In this document: positions 1 through 9,834 of the stretch, piece after piece
Numbering within the stretch: position 1 is the stretch's first letter
Layout of the letters: each line of letters starts with the position of its first letter
Source of the DNA: Synechocystis sp. PCC 7338
GTDB lineage: Bacteria > Cyanobacteriota > Cyanobacteriia > Cyanobacteriales > Microcystaceae
DNA: 64,000 bases
Direction: 5' to 3'
Assembly: GCF_018282115.1 (NCBI RefSeq)
Contig: NZ_CP054306.1
Location: forward strand, 3,147,488 to 3,211,487
Made by a program: the position numbers and the translations under genes
The notes under the pieces: model-generated
Told to the model about the DNA's origin: nothing
What the model saw: the letters and a program-made list of their open reading frames with translations, nothing else
Database searches by the model: none

Positions 1-785
1 AAATCCTGGGGATCCAGCACTTGGGTGGTTACCTCCCCCTGGTTGAAACTAGCTATGTCTGTGGGAGCCCCCAAGCCAGCTTCATCTAATTTCTCCCGAC
101 CATGGATCACCAAGGCCCTGGCAGTGCCCAAATTTTTTAAGGCGATCGCCATGACGGAGAGAAAATCCGGTGAATAAACCCCAATTACCTGGCCTGTGGG
201 ACGGAGAGGATTGACCAACGGGCCCAACAAATTGAATACAGTGCGGACTTTGAGGGTTTTACGAATGGGAGCCACACTTTTAAGGGCGGGATGCCAACCC
301 GGCGCAAACAAAAAAGTAATACCCACCGCCGACATCGCCGCTGCCACCTGCTCGGGCCCAGCTTGGAGGTTGAGGCCCAACGCTTCTAAGACATCAGCAG
401 AGCCAACTTTGCTAGAAGCCGAACGGTTACCGTGTTTGGCTACTTTCACTCCGCCAGCGGCCACTACAAACGCTACCGCCGTGGAAATATTAAAGGTCGA
501 AGAACCATCCCCCCCGGTGCCACAGGTATCCACTAACGGAGTCACCATCTCCGGTCTTTGAACCCCCTGGGACTGTTCCTGGAGTACCTGGGCCATCCCC
601 GTCAACTCTTCAGGATCTAACCCCTTAGCTTGGATCGCTGCCAGTATAGCTCCGGACAGGGCCGGGGGAATATCATCATCAAGCCAACCCTCCATTAACT
701 GCACCGCCTGTTGACGGGTGAGGGACTGTCGATCCAACAACTGCTGGAGAAAGATGGGCCAATGGGGGGAAGCCGTGGTGTTCAC
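1..785 (-). CDS. trpD: Anthranilate phosphoribosyltransferase, partial (3' end outside window)
   Basis: The enzyme transfers phosphoribosyl from PRPP to anthranilate in tryptophan synthesis, in the cytoplasm. Reading the minus strand from a GTG at 785-783 gives [18 protein letters not shown], then the helical N-terminal domain. The PRPP-binding glycine loop [18 protein letters not shown] follows at about residues 85-102, then [19 protein letters not shown] and the NLLGPLVNP motif, all diagnostic of TrpD. The frame stays open to base 1, so about 261 codons of the usual 340-350 are present. GTG is chosen because no in-frame ATG lies upstream and the N-terminus fits the family. Its plus-strand neighbour starts 240 bp away and is divergent. 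Confidence 0.93.
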   Translation of the reverse strand, partial: MNTTASPHWPIFLQQLLDRQSLTRQQAVQLMEGWLDDDIPPALSGAILAAIQAKGLDPEELTGMAQVLQEQSQGVQRPEMVTPLVDTCGTGGDGSSTFNISTAVAFVVAAGGVKVAKHGNRSASSKVGSADVLEALGLNLQAGPEQVAAAMSAVGITFLFAPGWHPALKSVAPIRKTLKVRTVFNLLGPLVNPLRPTGQVIGVYSPDFLSVMAIALKNLGTARALVIHGREKLDEAGLGAPTDIASFNQGEVTTQVLDPQD

Positions 786-1028
786 AACAATGAAAAAAAT
801 ACGAGAAAACTAATTGCCACCCATTTTACGGGTTTAGGCGGCCTTTCCCGTGGGAGTGGCAGAATTTCCAGGTGAATTCCAGGTAAATGACAGCCATTGT
901 CCATACCTTGCTCAAAAGATTTTACCTATGCTGAAACCATCAACCAGTCAAAGGGACAGGATAGATCCCAACGTATCTGCTCGTTTCAGACCGTTTTCTT
1001 AGTTTTATTCATCAATTGGTAGAATCCC

Positions 1029-1445
1029 ATGAACAACAGTTTATTTACCATCCAACCCTATTGGTTAGGTCATACTTGGGTTTTTGATGCACCGGAAGTT
1101 GGGCTTTGGGCAGAACCGTTTGTAGCTGGAGCTGATGCAGTTTTAACTCAGTTAGTCAAAGCTCGTCTTGGTCTTGAACCCAGGGATGGCTCAATGTTCC
1201 AGTTGATTTTTAGTGCCCAGGGTTTTCCTGGCTATCATCTGCAGTTTGAACGTCGAGAAGAAGAATATGGTGGCTATTGGTACACCAGCAAAGATAAGGA
1301 CTGGGGCTGGCTTTGTCCGGCGACTCTACACTTTTTTCCCAATGGGCATCCGGAAAATTTATACATTAGGGTTTGTCCCATTTTTAATAGTTGCAAAATT
1401 GATGCTGTTTCTGTCAACAAAAAAAGCTTGATTTTCTGTGGCTAA
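1029..1445 (+). CDS. DUF6717-like small protein
   Basis: A 138-residue protein of unknown function. Residues 5-35 (IQPYWLGHTWVFDAPEVGL, then EPFVAGADAVL) and the later YWYTSKDKDWGWLCPATLHFFP match what I remember of the DUF6717 family. Family members usually end soon after the WLCPA..FPxxP..LY segment. Here about 25 further residues follow, of different character (CPIFNSCKIDAVSVNKKSLIFCG), so the tail may be read-through of a lost stop or a frameshift. No ribosome-binding site precedes the ATG. It stands alone between divergent trpD and the convergent sensor gene. Membership is by pattern memory only. Confidence 0.6.
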   Translation: MNNSLFTIQPYWLGHTWVFDAPEVGLWAEPFVAGADAVLTQLVKARLGLEPRDGSMFQLIFSAQGFPGYHLQFERREEEYGGYWYTSKDKDWGWLCPATLHFFPNGHPENLYIRVCPIFNSCKIDAVSVNKKSLIFCG

Positions 1446-1613
1446 AATACGTTCTGTAAATTTAAAGATGGCCATCCATGCTTCTGCATTTATACAGCAA
1501 ATTCCGGATCGATTTGATATCAACAGAATCGTTGTAACGCTTGCTCGACAAAGGTTTTGCTGTGCTACTTAGATACGGTAACCGCTGTAACTTATGAGGG
1601 AAATGATTTAAAA

Positions 1614-2624
1614 TCAAAGTTTAATCAGCAACAACCAGAGGGAGGCCATCACAGTAAACACCAGACCACCAATAAATAATTGCCCAGCACGGAATCTTGC
1701 CAAGTGAAACACTTCAGCCTGCTGAACTTCCACTAGTAAGGCAAAGCGATAGGCTGGCAACCAACGGTAAACTCCCAAAACAGGAATTTGTTCATAGTTT
1801 AAATACATACCTTGACCAGTTTCCAGCCCTAATGCCCTATTAATGCCATCGCTTTTCAAAGTAGGAATTGAGGTAGAATTTTCAGTATTATTAATAGTAT
1901 TAATTTGATTTCCTTCTCGATGAATATTATGGCTGACGAAAGTGTTAGTATTTAAAGACAATTTTCCAACTAAGTAACTGTCTATTTTTCCTACTAATTT
2001 ACTGACATTTTCTCTCGATTTTATAGGTTGGCTAATCCACTGGTCCAGATCAGATAAATTTAAATCTATGGTCAATACTCCAACCCTTGTTTCTGACTGG
2101 TCTAATAATGGACTTGCCAGGGTTATCATTGGCAGTTGATTGGTAGCAGACTGGTAAAAATTTGGTGTCAAATCATCAATATTTTCCAGCTTAAAATAGG
2201 TTGTGGTATTTTGCAGGGGACGATATTGTCCTTCTTGATCAGGGTCAGTGGAAAAAATAACCATGCCACTATTGGTAATTAACGAAGTGGCTAGGCGTTG
2301 CTGATATTTTTCACTAAAGCGTTTGTGTAAGTGGTGGTAGGCTTGTTGATAGTCTGGACTGATATTCACTCCTTCAGTCAGTAAAACAATGGCATTTTTT
2401 CTGACTTGAGTATCTGTTAAATCTGTTTTAAAGTCAGTTTTTAATTGATTAAACCAATGATTTGATTGCTCAATTTTTGCTTCTGCCACCTGTGCTAAAA
2501 ATTCAAAAATGGGCTGAACTACAGCTTGGCGTAGACTAATGTAGGTAATGAAAGCAGTAAAACTAGTGCAGGATAAACAGGCTAGAAGCACATAACTTAG
2601 AAACCTGCGTCGCCAGCTTTGCAT
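1614..2624 (-). CDS. Membrane-anchored Cache-type sensor protein without output domain
   Basis: A 336-residue protein with an N-terminal membrane helix (about residues 10-30), a periplasmic region of about 285 residues and a second helix (about 316-335) at the extreme C-terminus. Segments such as ATSLITNSGMVIFSTDPDQEG and ASPLLDQSETRVGVLTIDLN resemble double-Cache sensing domains. The protein stops right after the second helix, so there is no HAMP, kinase, phosphatase or methyl-acceptor domain. It lies 7 bp downstream of the solute-binding lipoprotein gene, so the two are probably co-transcribed and may work together. It may be a truncated receptor or may need a partner protein for output. 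Confidence 0.72.
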   Translation of the reverse strand: MQSWRRRFLSYVLLACLSCTSFTAFITYISLRQAVVQPIFEFLAQVAEAKIEQSNHWFNQLKTDFKTDLTDTQVRKNAIVLLTEGVNISPDYQQAYHHLHKRFSEKYQQRLATSLITNSGMVIFSTDPDQEGQYRPLQNTTTYFKLENIDDLTPNFYQSATNQLPMITLASPLLDQSETRVGVLTIDLNLSDLDQWISQPIKSRENVSKLVGKIDSYLVGKLSLNTNTFVSHNIHREGNQINTINNTENSTSIPTLKSDGINRALGLETGQGMYLNYEQIPVLGVYRWLPAYRFALLVEVQQAEVFHLARFRAGQLFIGGLVFTVMASLWLLLIKL

Positions 2625-2631
2625 AGAGAAA

Positions 2632-4023
2632 TTATTTCCATTGACTAAAAATATCAGTTATTTTTTCTATGGCTTGGTCAGCTCCTTTTTCAGGCGTTAT
2701 TTGATTGGTAGCAATGGCATGAATAACTTCTCCCCAGACGTTTTGGGCTAAAACTTCACTGTAGGCCGGGTTAAGCACCACGTAAGAACTACGGGCGTTG
2801 TCGAATTGGGTGATGGCCACTGCAATATGGGGATCTTTGCCACTAGACCAAAATTCATTAGAGGCGATCGCCGGCATGACAGGTAAAAATCGTCCCTGGG
2901 CTCCCTGCAAATATGCTTCCAGATTTTCTGTCTTGACCAAAAATGCTACCAAACTTTTTGCTTCCTCTAGGCGATCGGTCTCGGCTAGGATGGCAATTTG
3001 TTTAATAGAAGTGACATAGCGCATGGGGGTGTTGTCCGGCTTATTCGGCCAAGGAATTGTCCGCATCCTTCGGAAGTAATTAATTGGATCTCCCTTTTGA
3101 GAGCCAGGAATTGAGAGGGAACCATTGGCAGTCATCAAAGTACCATTGCTCAAAAAATTAATATTATTGTCCGGGTCTCCCCATTCTATGGCATTGGGAG
3201 GAACAAAATTTTCCAAATAGGGATTAGTATAGTCTTGCAATGCTTTAATAATGCCTTGACGGACTTGGGGATCATGAAAGCGGAGCTTACCTTCATCATC
3301 TAAAAGTTGCACATTGTAGGCTTCTAAAAACTGCTCAAATACTGTAAAAGTATCTGTTGCCACCGCAGACATAGGCAAACCAATAGCGTAAATATTGTTA
3401 ACATTCTGCTTAGTTAAATTTGTTTGAGCAACTTCCCAGAGACGCCAAAAACTATCCCATTCTTTAGGAAGCTTATCATTACTAACTCCTGCCTGAGCTA
3501 GTAAATCTTGCCAATAATGGATATAGGTTGTTTGTTGAGAAATGGGGACAGCGTAATAGGAACGCTTTTGAGTTTGATTATTGAAATAATTGACGTTTGT
3601 AAGCGCTTCTGGATCGTAGGACTCTTTAATCGGCCCAATGATGCTAGAAACGTCTGCCAATTTTCCCTCCCAAGCTAACCGGGGTAAGAGTACTAGATCA
3701 ATACTGTAACTATAGATAATATCCGGTGCATTGTCTGCTTTTATGGCATTTTCTACCTGTTGTACCAAATCTTTCTCGCTGAAAAAAGTTATCTGAACAT
3801 CAACATTATTTTCAGTTTGCCAGGCACTAATAGAAGATTGAATGGCTTCCGTTTCTTCTGGGTAATAACCTTCACTCCACCATACATTTAATACATTATC
3901 ATCGACAGGAGTTAAAACCGTGTTAACTTGATTTGAATCACAGCTAAATAAGACCAAAGAGCTAAAGGTTACCAAACAAATGGTAATGGGGAAGAATAAA
4001 AATCTTGGTAAAATTTTATGCAA
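2632..4023 (-). CDS. ABC-type sugar-binding lipoprotein (extracellular solute-binding family 1)
   Basis: A 463-residue protein with a lipoprotein signal: a hydrophobic segment ends in LFSC, making Cys28 the likely lipidated residue. The mature part starts with LNVWWSEGYYPEETEAIQSSI and carries DAPDIIYSYSIDLVLLPRLA and the later GTLMTANGSLSIPG and FLVKTENLEAYLQG segments. These are typical of the maltose/sugar-binding (SBP family 1) fold. No ABC permease or ATPase gene is next to it. The next genes are the Cache protein downstream and an AEC carrier upstream, so it may serve as a sensing rather than transport subunit. The ligand cannot be read from the sequence. Confidence 0.85.
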   Translation of the reverse strand: MHKILPRFLFFPITICLVTFSSLVLFSCDSNQVNTVLTPVDDNVLNVWWSEGYYPEETEAIQSSISAWQTENNVDVQITFFSEKDLVQQVENAIKADNAPDIIYSYSIDLVLLPRLAWEGKLADVSSIIGPIKESYDPEALTNVNYFNNQTQKRSYYAVPISQQTTYIHYWQDLLAQAGVSNDKLPKEWDSFWRLWEVAQTNLTKQNVNNIYAIGLPMSAVATDTFTVFEQFLEAYNVQLLDDEGKLRFHDPQVRQGIIKALQDYTNPYLENFVPPNAIEWGDPDNNINFLSNGTLMTANGSLSIPGSQKGDPINYFRRMRTIPWPNKPDNTPMRYVTSIKQIAILAETDRLEEAKSLVAFLVKTENLEAYLQGAQGRFLPVMPAIASNEFWSSGKDPHIAVAITQFDNARSSYVVLNPAYSEVLAQNVWGEVIHAIATNQITPEKGADQAIEKITDIFSQWK

Positions 4024-4071
4024 AATGTTGATACCAGTCAGTGATTAATGGTGAGTTTTAGGTAACCAAAT

Positions 4072-5142
4072 TTACCAAGTGGTAAAACCCCATAGCCAGA
4101 AAGGCAGGGTGAAAAACAACATCAATGAACTTAGCCCCAAGCACGTTACCACTAAATCCCGGTCTAGATCGTAAGCTTCTGCTAGTATGAGGCTGGCAAA
4201 AGCAGAGGGCATGGCGGATTGCAGTACCAGGACTAGACGAGGCGGCCCACTGAGTCCAGCGGTGGTCAGGGCCATGGCCATAACTAAGGGAACTAAGAGC
4301 ATTTTAATCGAGACGGCGCTGAAAGCGATCTTAATGTTGCTCCATGAGTCAAGTTGTTGTAGTCTCATACCCATTAATATTAGAGAAAGCATGATTATTG
4401 ACCATGCAAACCATCCTAGGGAAAGATCTAACCAGGGAGGAAAGACGATAGAACGCAAGATTAAGCCGAAAATAAAAGCAATTAAAGTAGGATTTTTAAC
4501 TAAAATGACTAAGTTATTTTGTAACCAACGCACAATTTGCAATAAAGATGATTTAATGGAATGGAACATAGTGGTTTGATCAATGGAAACTGTTGATGAT
4601 TCAGAGCCAAAGTTTATTACTTTGTTTCGGTTAGTAAGCAAACTGCGACTTGCTAAAATTGTCCCCAAACCATAAGCTGCCAAGAAGGTTCCCAAAAGAT
4701 CATATAAAATTGCCCAACCAAAATAATCTGGTCCCAGTTGAGGAAGCAATAAAATAATGGGAAAGCCGATGTAGCCAGTATTTCCCACTGTGCTAACGAG
4801 AGTAAAACTAGTTTGGGACGCAAGGGAAGGTTTTGGAAAAAAGGTTTGGAGCCAGAGCCAGCTTAAAAAAAGTCCCAGTAAAACTGCGCACCACGCCACG
4901 ATGGGGGAGAGCCAAATTCCTCCAGATAAGTTTGTTTTATGAATGAAATTGATTACCCCGAGGGGAACTCCAAACCAAAAGAGAAACTTGCCTAAGTAAT
5001 TAGGAATAATTAAAAAAAGATGATTGTTTTTTAAAAATCTGCCCTGTAATTTTTTAAGCAAAAAACTTAGTAAAATACCAATTAAAATTGCCAGACCTAT
5101 GGGTAGATAGAGACGGAAAATAATAATCAAGAATGAATTCAT
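4072..5142 (-). CDS. AEC-family (auxin efflux carrier-like) transporter
   Basis: A 356-residue integral membrane protein with about ten hydrophobic segments in two halves. FTLVSTVGNTGYIGFPIILLL in the first half and LVLQSAMPSAFASLILAEAYD in the second are the recognisable AEC motifs. Bacterial members carry organic acids such as malate, malonate or lactate. It sits 13 bp downstream of the LarA-like gene on the same strand, so an organic-acid substrate is reasonable but inferred. The gene lacks odd features; the start ATG at 5142 is directly followed by the first membrane helix. Confidence 0.87.
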   Translation of the reverse strand: MNSFLIIIFRLYLPIGLAILIGILLSFLLKKLQGRFLKNNHLFLIIPNYLGKFLFWFGVPLGVINFIHKTNLSGGIWLSPIVAWCAVLLGLFLSWLWLQTFFPKPSLASQTSFTLVSTVGNTGYIGFPIILLLPQLGPDYFGWAILYDLLGTFLAAYGLGTILASRSLLTNRNKVINFGSESSTVSIDQTTMFHSIKSSLLQIVRWLQNNLVILVKNPTLIAFIFGLILRSIVFPPWLDLSLGWFAWSIIMLSLILMGMRLQQLDSWSNIKIAFSAVSIKMLLVPLVMAMALTTAGLSGPPRLVLVLQSAMPSAFASLILAEAYDLDRDLVVTCLGLSSLMLFFTLPFWLWGFTTW

Positions 5143-5155
5143 TAGTTAACCATAA

Positions 5156-7291
5156 CTAGTGGTAAACAATTAATGGCTCTTGCAAGAAAGCAATACGTAA
5201 ATCTTGAGACTGGTGATTATAATATTGCCCATAGCTTACTGCTAATTCTAAGCATTGCTGGGGTGAATAAACCTTCAGATCAATGCCCCAAATACCTAGT
5301 AAATTTAGGCAAATTTTGTGTTCATTTAGTTTTTTTCTTAACGTTAAAGGAAGATAGTTGTTCAAATTTGGATCAAGCTTTGTTAAATAATTTAATACGG
5401 TTTGATTATCCGTGGCCAGCAAGAATATTTCAAATTTATGCAGTAGCTTTAAACACCGCAAAGCCCTTTGCCCCCCTTCTCCTAAACCCTCAGACAATTG
5501 ATAATATTGTTGGAGTTGATCGATTTTAGCAATCACTGCCATTAAATTTTGTTGGTTAAGATAGATATCAAGTAATTCTTGAACAGATTTTCCTTCTTCA
5601 CTGTAGTCATTGGCATAATTTGCCAAGGTTGCTTGCAGAAATTCCCTAGCATTAATTTGATCTTTTGATAAGCTAGATAGCTCTTGGATAATCAACACTA
5701 AATTTTTGACCATTATAAGAAAATCATCAAATTCACTAATCAATTGTAAATGATGATGCCAAGCGATTAAAACTTGTCGACGGTAACTTTTTATAATACC
5801 GATAACATCATCTAAATCTTTACAAATTTGTAACTGTTCATCAAGCAAATCTATTTTGCTGCAAACTATTTTTTGTAAAATATCTAATTGTTTTTTTGTC
5901 CCTTGATTACCAATGCCACCATGGTTTTGCTGTTCTCGACAAGGGTTAAATAGTAAGGCAACTCTTTGACGGGGAGTATCCGCCAACAGACAATTTTCTT
6001 CGCTATCCCACTCGCAGAAATACTGTAGAGCCCTAGCTCCAGCTAAAATATCGGTACCTTTCTTTTTATCTGTATCTGCTACTAAAATATGAATTTTTCT
6101 TGGTAAGTGAACAGTGTGACTTTCTTTAGCGATCGCCGTGAGAGATTGCCGATTTTTATCCTTTTGACCGAACCAAAAACCGTTAATATGCTGATTTTGC
6201 AAGGAAACAACGGAAAAACCAAGGGGATAGGTACGGGCAAGACAGGGAGTATGGGTTAATAGCGATTGATTAAAACACTCTACTAAATGCTCCAAGGTAT
6301 GAACAAAGGCATTTTCTGCTGTGCTCGGATTGATTGCCGAACTAAGCAAAACTTTAGTGCTGTGACTACGGCGAATGGCCTGAATATTGGCCAAACCCAC
6401 CACCAACATTTTATTTAAACCACCACTTCCACCTCTTCTTTCGTAGGGATGTAGCTCTGTGTCTCCTGCCACAATAGTGAGATGGTGTTGCCATAATTCC
6501 TCAGGTAAGCAAAGACAATATTCTTGAGATGAATTTAAATTATCAAATACATTCGTGATAATTTCTTGAGATTCCTCATTTAATTTATTCACTTGATCAG
6601 TGAATTCAAATTGTTTTTTTATTAATAAATTTTCATCTAAATCCGATAAATTAACTGCATGTGAATAAGCGATCACCTGATGTAATTGTTGTTGAAATTG
6701 GGCAGTGTTCCAATTCAAACTGGTAAAGCTATAATCAGAAATTTCGTCCAACTTTAACTGGTCTTGAATTTTAATTTCAACTTGGGGTTTTACCGGAGCA
6801 ATTGTGGTCTGTTGACGAATAATAACCCCTAGATCAATTAGTTTTCGATAACGCTCCTCTCCCAAATATTGGCTTACACTTTCGTCTGTCATAGGAGGAT
6901 GGGTACCCAAACCAAAAAGTATGGTAAATTGTAAATGGTTATAGGTTTTTTTGAAGTAAAAAATAGCGTCTAGAAGTAGATGGGTAGCAATGGCTGTACG
7001 GGTGTGATCAGGAAAAACTAGCAGTAATTTAGCTGAAAGATTGCTATTTAACAATCCTAATTTTTCCAAAGCTTTTGCCAGGTAATCAATACAAGCATTA
7101 AACACTTGACTATGGTTAAAGTGTTCATACAAGTTTATTCTAGCCGTTAAATAATAGCCTCCTTCAGGCAAACTTACACTAAGCCCTGGAAAACTTTGCA
7201 ACGTAATAGGCTGCTGGCTGTGACGTACGTGCAACGGCTCTGGCCGGTGGGGGGCAATTTGGCAATAGTTTGGCAGAGGTAACATCGCCAT
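5156..7291 (-). CDS. LarA-like (DUF2088) protein with long C-terminal extension
   Basis: A 711-residue protein. The first 450 residues resemble LarA, the lactate racemase that uses a nickel-pincer nucleotide: FPDHTRTA near 93-100, FGLGTHPPMTDE with His131, GDTELHPYERRGGSGGLNK with His281 and Lys294, and a His near 310. These match the spacing of the LarA catalytic His and Lys residues. The remaining 260 residues are helical and not recognised. It follows the RsbW-like kinase gene by 104 bp and precedes an AEC organic-acid carrier by 13 bp. The substrate is unknown. Activity would depend on LarB, LarC and LarE, which are not in this window. PCC 6803 carries a homologue at the same place in the icfG region, as far as I recall. 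Confidence 0.75.
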   Translation of the reverse strand: MAMLPLPNYCQIAPHRPEPLHVRHSQQPITLQSFPGLSVSLPEGGYYLTARINLYEHFNHSQVFNACIDYLAKALEKLGLLNSNLSAKLLLVFPDHTRTAIATHLLLDAIFYFKKTYNHLQFTILFGLGTHPPMTDESVSQYLGEERYRKLIDLGVIIRQQTTIAPVKPQVEIKIQDQLKLDEISDYSFTSLNWNTAQFQQQLHQVIAYSHAVNLSDLDENLLIKKQFEFTDQVNKLNEESQEIITNVFDNLNSSQEYCLCLPEELWQHHLTIVAGDTELHPYERRGGSGGLNKMLVVGLANIQAIRRSHSTKVLLSSAINPSTAENAFVHTLEHLVECFNQSLLTHTPCLARTYPLGFSVVSLQNQHINGFWFGQKDKNRQSLTAIAKESHTVHLPRKIHILVADTDKKKGTDILAGARALQYFCEWDSEENCLLADTPRQRVALLFNPCREQQNHGGIGNQGTKKQLDILQKIVCSKIDLLDEQLQICKDLDDVIGIIKSYRRQVLIAWHHHLQLISEFDDFLIMVKNLVLIIQELSSLSKDQINAREFLQATLANYANDYSEEGKSVQELLDIYLNQQNLMAVIAKIDQLQQYYQLSEGLGEGGQRALRCLKLLHKFEIFLLATDNQTVLNYLTKLDPNLNNYLPLTLRKKLNEHKICLNLLGIWGIDLKVYSPQQCLELAVSYGQYYNHQSQDLRIAFLQEPLIVYH

Positions 7292-7395
7292 GGGTGAGGA
7301 CGCAATAACAAGGGAAGGGTTGCAGTAGCCAAATCAAATATTTAAATGTTAGAAATTTTTGTAATTATTCAATTAATTTACTTCCCATAGCAATA

Positions 7396-7827
7396 TTAGC
7401 CATTGCCTGGGGAGTCTAGGTTCATCACCAAACAACTAATATTTTTATCATCCTTCACTTCATAGGTAAATTCATCTACACTTTGCAGAGCCAAAAAAAT
7501 TCCTAGTCCACCGATGGGTCGATCCTCCGCCTCTAAGCTCAGAATTGATTGATCAAATTGGCGATCGCGGGGATCATAGGCTAGACCAGTGTCCACCATT
7601 GTGACCTTTAATTTACGCTTATCTGCTTCTACTTGGATGCTAATTTGATTGTGTCCCGGTGCATTAGCATAACCATAGTTAATAATATTAGTTGCTAATT
7701 CATCCACTGCTAATCTCAATTTATAAGCTCTTTTTTTTTGTAATCCTACTGCTTGAGCTTGATCTAAAATATGTTTTCCAATACTATTTAAAGCGTCTAA
7801 ATCAGCGGGAAAATTTAAAATAGTCAT
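7396..7827 (-). CDS. RsbW/SpoIIAB-like serine kinase (anti-sigma switch kinase)
   Basis: A 143-residue GHKL ATPase. The N box is VDELATNIINYGY with Glu43 and Asn47, the G1 box is VDTGLAYDP with Asp79, and the G2 box is GGLGIFL. This fits the small RsbW kinases that phosphorylate STAS antagonists. It starts 5 bp after the icfG stop, so it is surely co-transcribed with the phosphatase. In PCC 6803 the equivalent (Slr1861) was shown to phosphorylate the STAS protein Slr1856, which IcfG dephosphorylates. The same pairing is inferred here from the identical gene order. Confidence 0.9.
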   Translation of the reverse strand: MTILNFPADLDALNSIGKHILDQAQAVGLQKKRAYKLRLAVDELATNIINYGYANAPGHNQISIQVEADKRKLKVTMVDTGLAYDPRDRQFDQSILSLEAEDRPIGGLGIFLALQSVDEFTYEVKDDKNISCLVMNLDSPGNG

Positions 7828-7832
7828 GGCAC

Positions 7833-9722
7833 CTAATTACGATAAACAGCAATCATAGTAATGTCATCGAACTGAATGGAATCATCAATATGACTGATTA
7901 GTTCTTGTTTGATTATGTCTAGGATTTTTGTTCCTGCCAAAAAATTTGTTGTTAATGTTTCCGCTAGTTTTTTACGTCCAAAAAATTCTTTAGTTGGCGA
8001 TCGGGCATCGGTAACACCATCAGTATAGCCAATTAACATTTCTCCAGGATCGATTGTTAGACTATCAATTGTGAAAGTGGAATCGGGCATCATCCCTACG
8101 GCGGGACTAGTGGACTTTAATTTGTGCTTGATACCCTCAGAATTTAAAATAAAAACCGGTTCATGACCAGCATTGATATAACTTAGATTGCCATTACTAA
8201 CATCAATTACACCAAAAAATAAGGTGGCAAACATGGCCATATCTCCGTGCTCAGTGGCGATGTAATCATTAGTGAGCCGCACTGCGTTTAAAAATTGAAC
8301 AATAACTTTCTTTTTGCTGTCACCATCACTAGCACTACATTTATGATTCACATCACGGATACAGGTATCCCCCGGCATCGTTTCTCCGGAAAATACCCTT
8401 AATAAACTACGGAATAGACCCATAAACATAGCGGCTCCTACCCCTTTATCGCATACGTCACCAATGACAATCGCCAGGTAATCATCACCTAATAAAAAAG
8501 CATCATAAAAATCCCCAGAAACAGACCGAGCTGGCTCAAAAACAGCATTTATTTGCCACTGGGGCAAATTAGGTAAACTAATGGGTAAAAAGTTTTGTTG
8601 AATTTGTCGGCCTTTTTCTAATTCCAAACGATTGACCCCATCCTTAATTTCCTGGGCAATCAGGGTTTTAATTTGATTTTTCATGTGGATGAAACTATTG
8701 CCCAAAATACCAATTTCATCTTTACCCTGGACTGTGATGGGATAATCTAAATTCCCCTCGGCGATCGCCTGGGATGCCTTCGTTAATTCCAAAATAGGAA
8801 TGGTACTGTGGTGGATGACACTCCAGGATGCGAGGGCAACAATAGTACCAATTACTACAACCAGTAAATAGCCAACTTTATTAATATCGTAAATAGCAGC
8901 TTCAATGCTAGCCTCTGAATCTTCTAAAATTATTCCCCAAGTTTTAGACCCCCTCAGTTGAATGGGAGAAAGATAGGCAAATTTACCGTTGCTATAAATA
9001 ATACCATTATGGTTTTTAAGTAGCTTGTCAACTAAGGGAGAATTTTGTCTATTTTCAAGCTGAGTATATTGATTAATATCAGTATCTGCATAAATATAAC
9101 CTTGGTAATTAACCAGTAAAATTCTGTTAACATCAGCATCTTTTGCTATATTTTCAATCAATTTTGCAATACTGGTTAATGGTAAACATTCAATCACGAC
9201 ACCGGTCTGGACTTCAGAATTGGGAGCAGTGATAGGCATAATCAAACAATCTTTACTGTCATTATAATCCTTGCCAGGAAACAGACGATTTAAATGTCTA
9301 TTTGCTTTTTTTACTTCGTCAAACCATTCTTTGGAAGGTAAGTTTTTCCCTGGACGATAATTATCGCTACTGGCAACTATTTTCCCCTGTGGATTAACAA
9401 TAAGAAAAAAACCATTCCATTGATGAAACCTGATAAATTCATTTAAAAAAAAGCGAGCCTCTTCGGCTCGAAAGTTAACTACCTCTGGTTGAGAAGCAAC
9501 AAAGGCTGTATTTTCACGCCGCTCCCGATCTAATCTAGTCACCATCTGAGCTGTTAGCTTTGCATGGCCTTCTAAGTCTTTTTGAGCAATTTTTTTTAGT
9601 TGTTTTTCTGTATATAAATCCAGCAGAAAAATTCCTCCCAGTGTAGAGGGAATTAGGCAAAGCAGGAGGAGGCCAACAATGCGAAACCGAATTGATTGCA
9701 TGAACGGTTGAATCAGTTTCAT
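7833..9722 (-). CDS. icfG: PP2C/SpoIIE-type phosphatase with Cache and HAMP domains, IcfG
   Basis: A membrane protein phosphatase of about 629 residues. A first membrane helix (about 15-35) leads to a periplasmic double-Cache region with GFFLIVNPQGKIVASSDNYR. A second helix near 285-305 is followed by a HAMP segment (LTKASQAIAEGNLDYPITVQ). The C-terminal SpoIIE phosphatase begins with ARSVSGDFYDAF and contains IGDVCDKGVGAAMFM, INAGHEPVFIL and GYTDGVTDAR, which carry the metal-binding Asp residues. It dephosphorylates STAS antagonists. In PCC 6803 IcfG is known to act on inorganic-carbon and glucose metabolism. The ATG at 9722 is preferred; GTG 9734 or TTG 9737 would add four or five residues. 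Confidence 0.93.
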   Translation of the reverse strand: MKLIQPFMQSIRFRIVGLLLLCLIPSTLGGIFLLDLYTEKQLKKIAQKDLEGHAKLTAQMVTRLDRERRENTAFVASQPEVVNFRAEEARFFLNEFIRFHQWNGFFLIVNPQGKIVASSDNYRPGKNLPSKEWFDEVKKANRHLNRLFPGKDYNDSKDCLIMPITAPNSEVQTGVVIECLPLTSIAKLIENIAKDADVNRILLVNYQGYIYADTDINQYTQLENRQNSPLVDKLLKNHNGIIYSNGKFAYLSPIQLRGSKTWGIILEDSEASIEAAIYDINKVGYLLVVVIGTIVALASWSVIHHSTIPILELTKASQAIAEGNLDYPITVQGKDEIGILGNSFIHMKNQIKTLIAQEIKDGVNRLELEKGRQIQQNFLPISLPNLPQWQINAVFEPARSVSGDFYDAFLLGDDYLAIVIGDVCDKGVGAAMFMGLFRSLLRVFSGETMPGDTCIRDVNHKCSASDGDSKKKVIVQFLNAVRLTNDYIATEHGDMAMFATLFFGVIDVSNGNLSYINAGHEPVFILNSEGIKHKLKSTSPAVGMMPDSTFTIDSLTIDPGEMLIGYTDGVTDARSPTKEFFGRKKLAETLTTNFLAGTKILDIIKQELISHIDDSIQFDDITMIAVYRN

Positions 9723-9834
9723 GGGTTGCTGCACCAAGGATAATTTAGTCTTCTACCAATGCGATTTCTGCTTTATTGTTAGGCAATTCCTTTCCCCCCC
9801 GGGTTAATGAAAGGATCATGAATGTTTATCGGCC

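Noticed and set aside
4187-4579. Plus-strand frame of 130 codons opposite the AEC gene
   Set aside because: It lies fully inside a well-supported membrane protein gene on the other strand.
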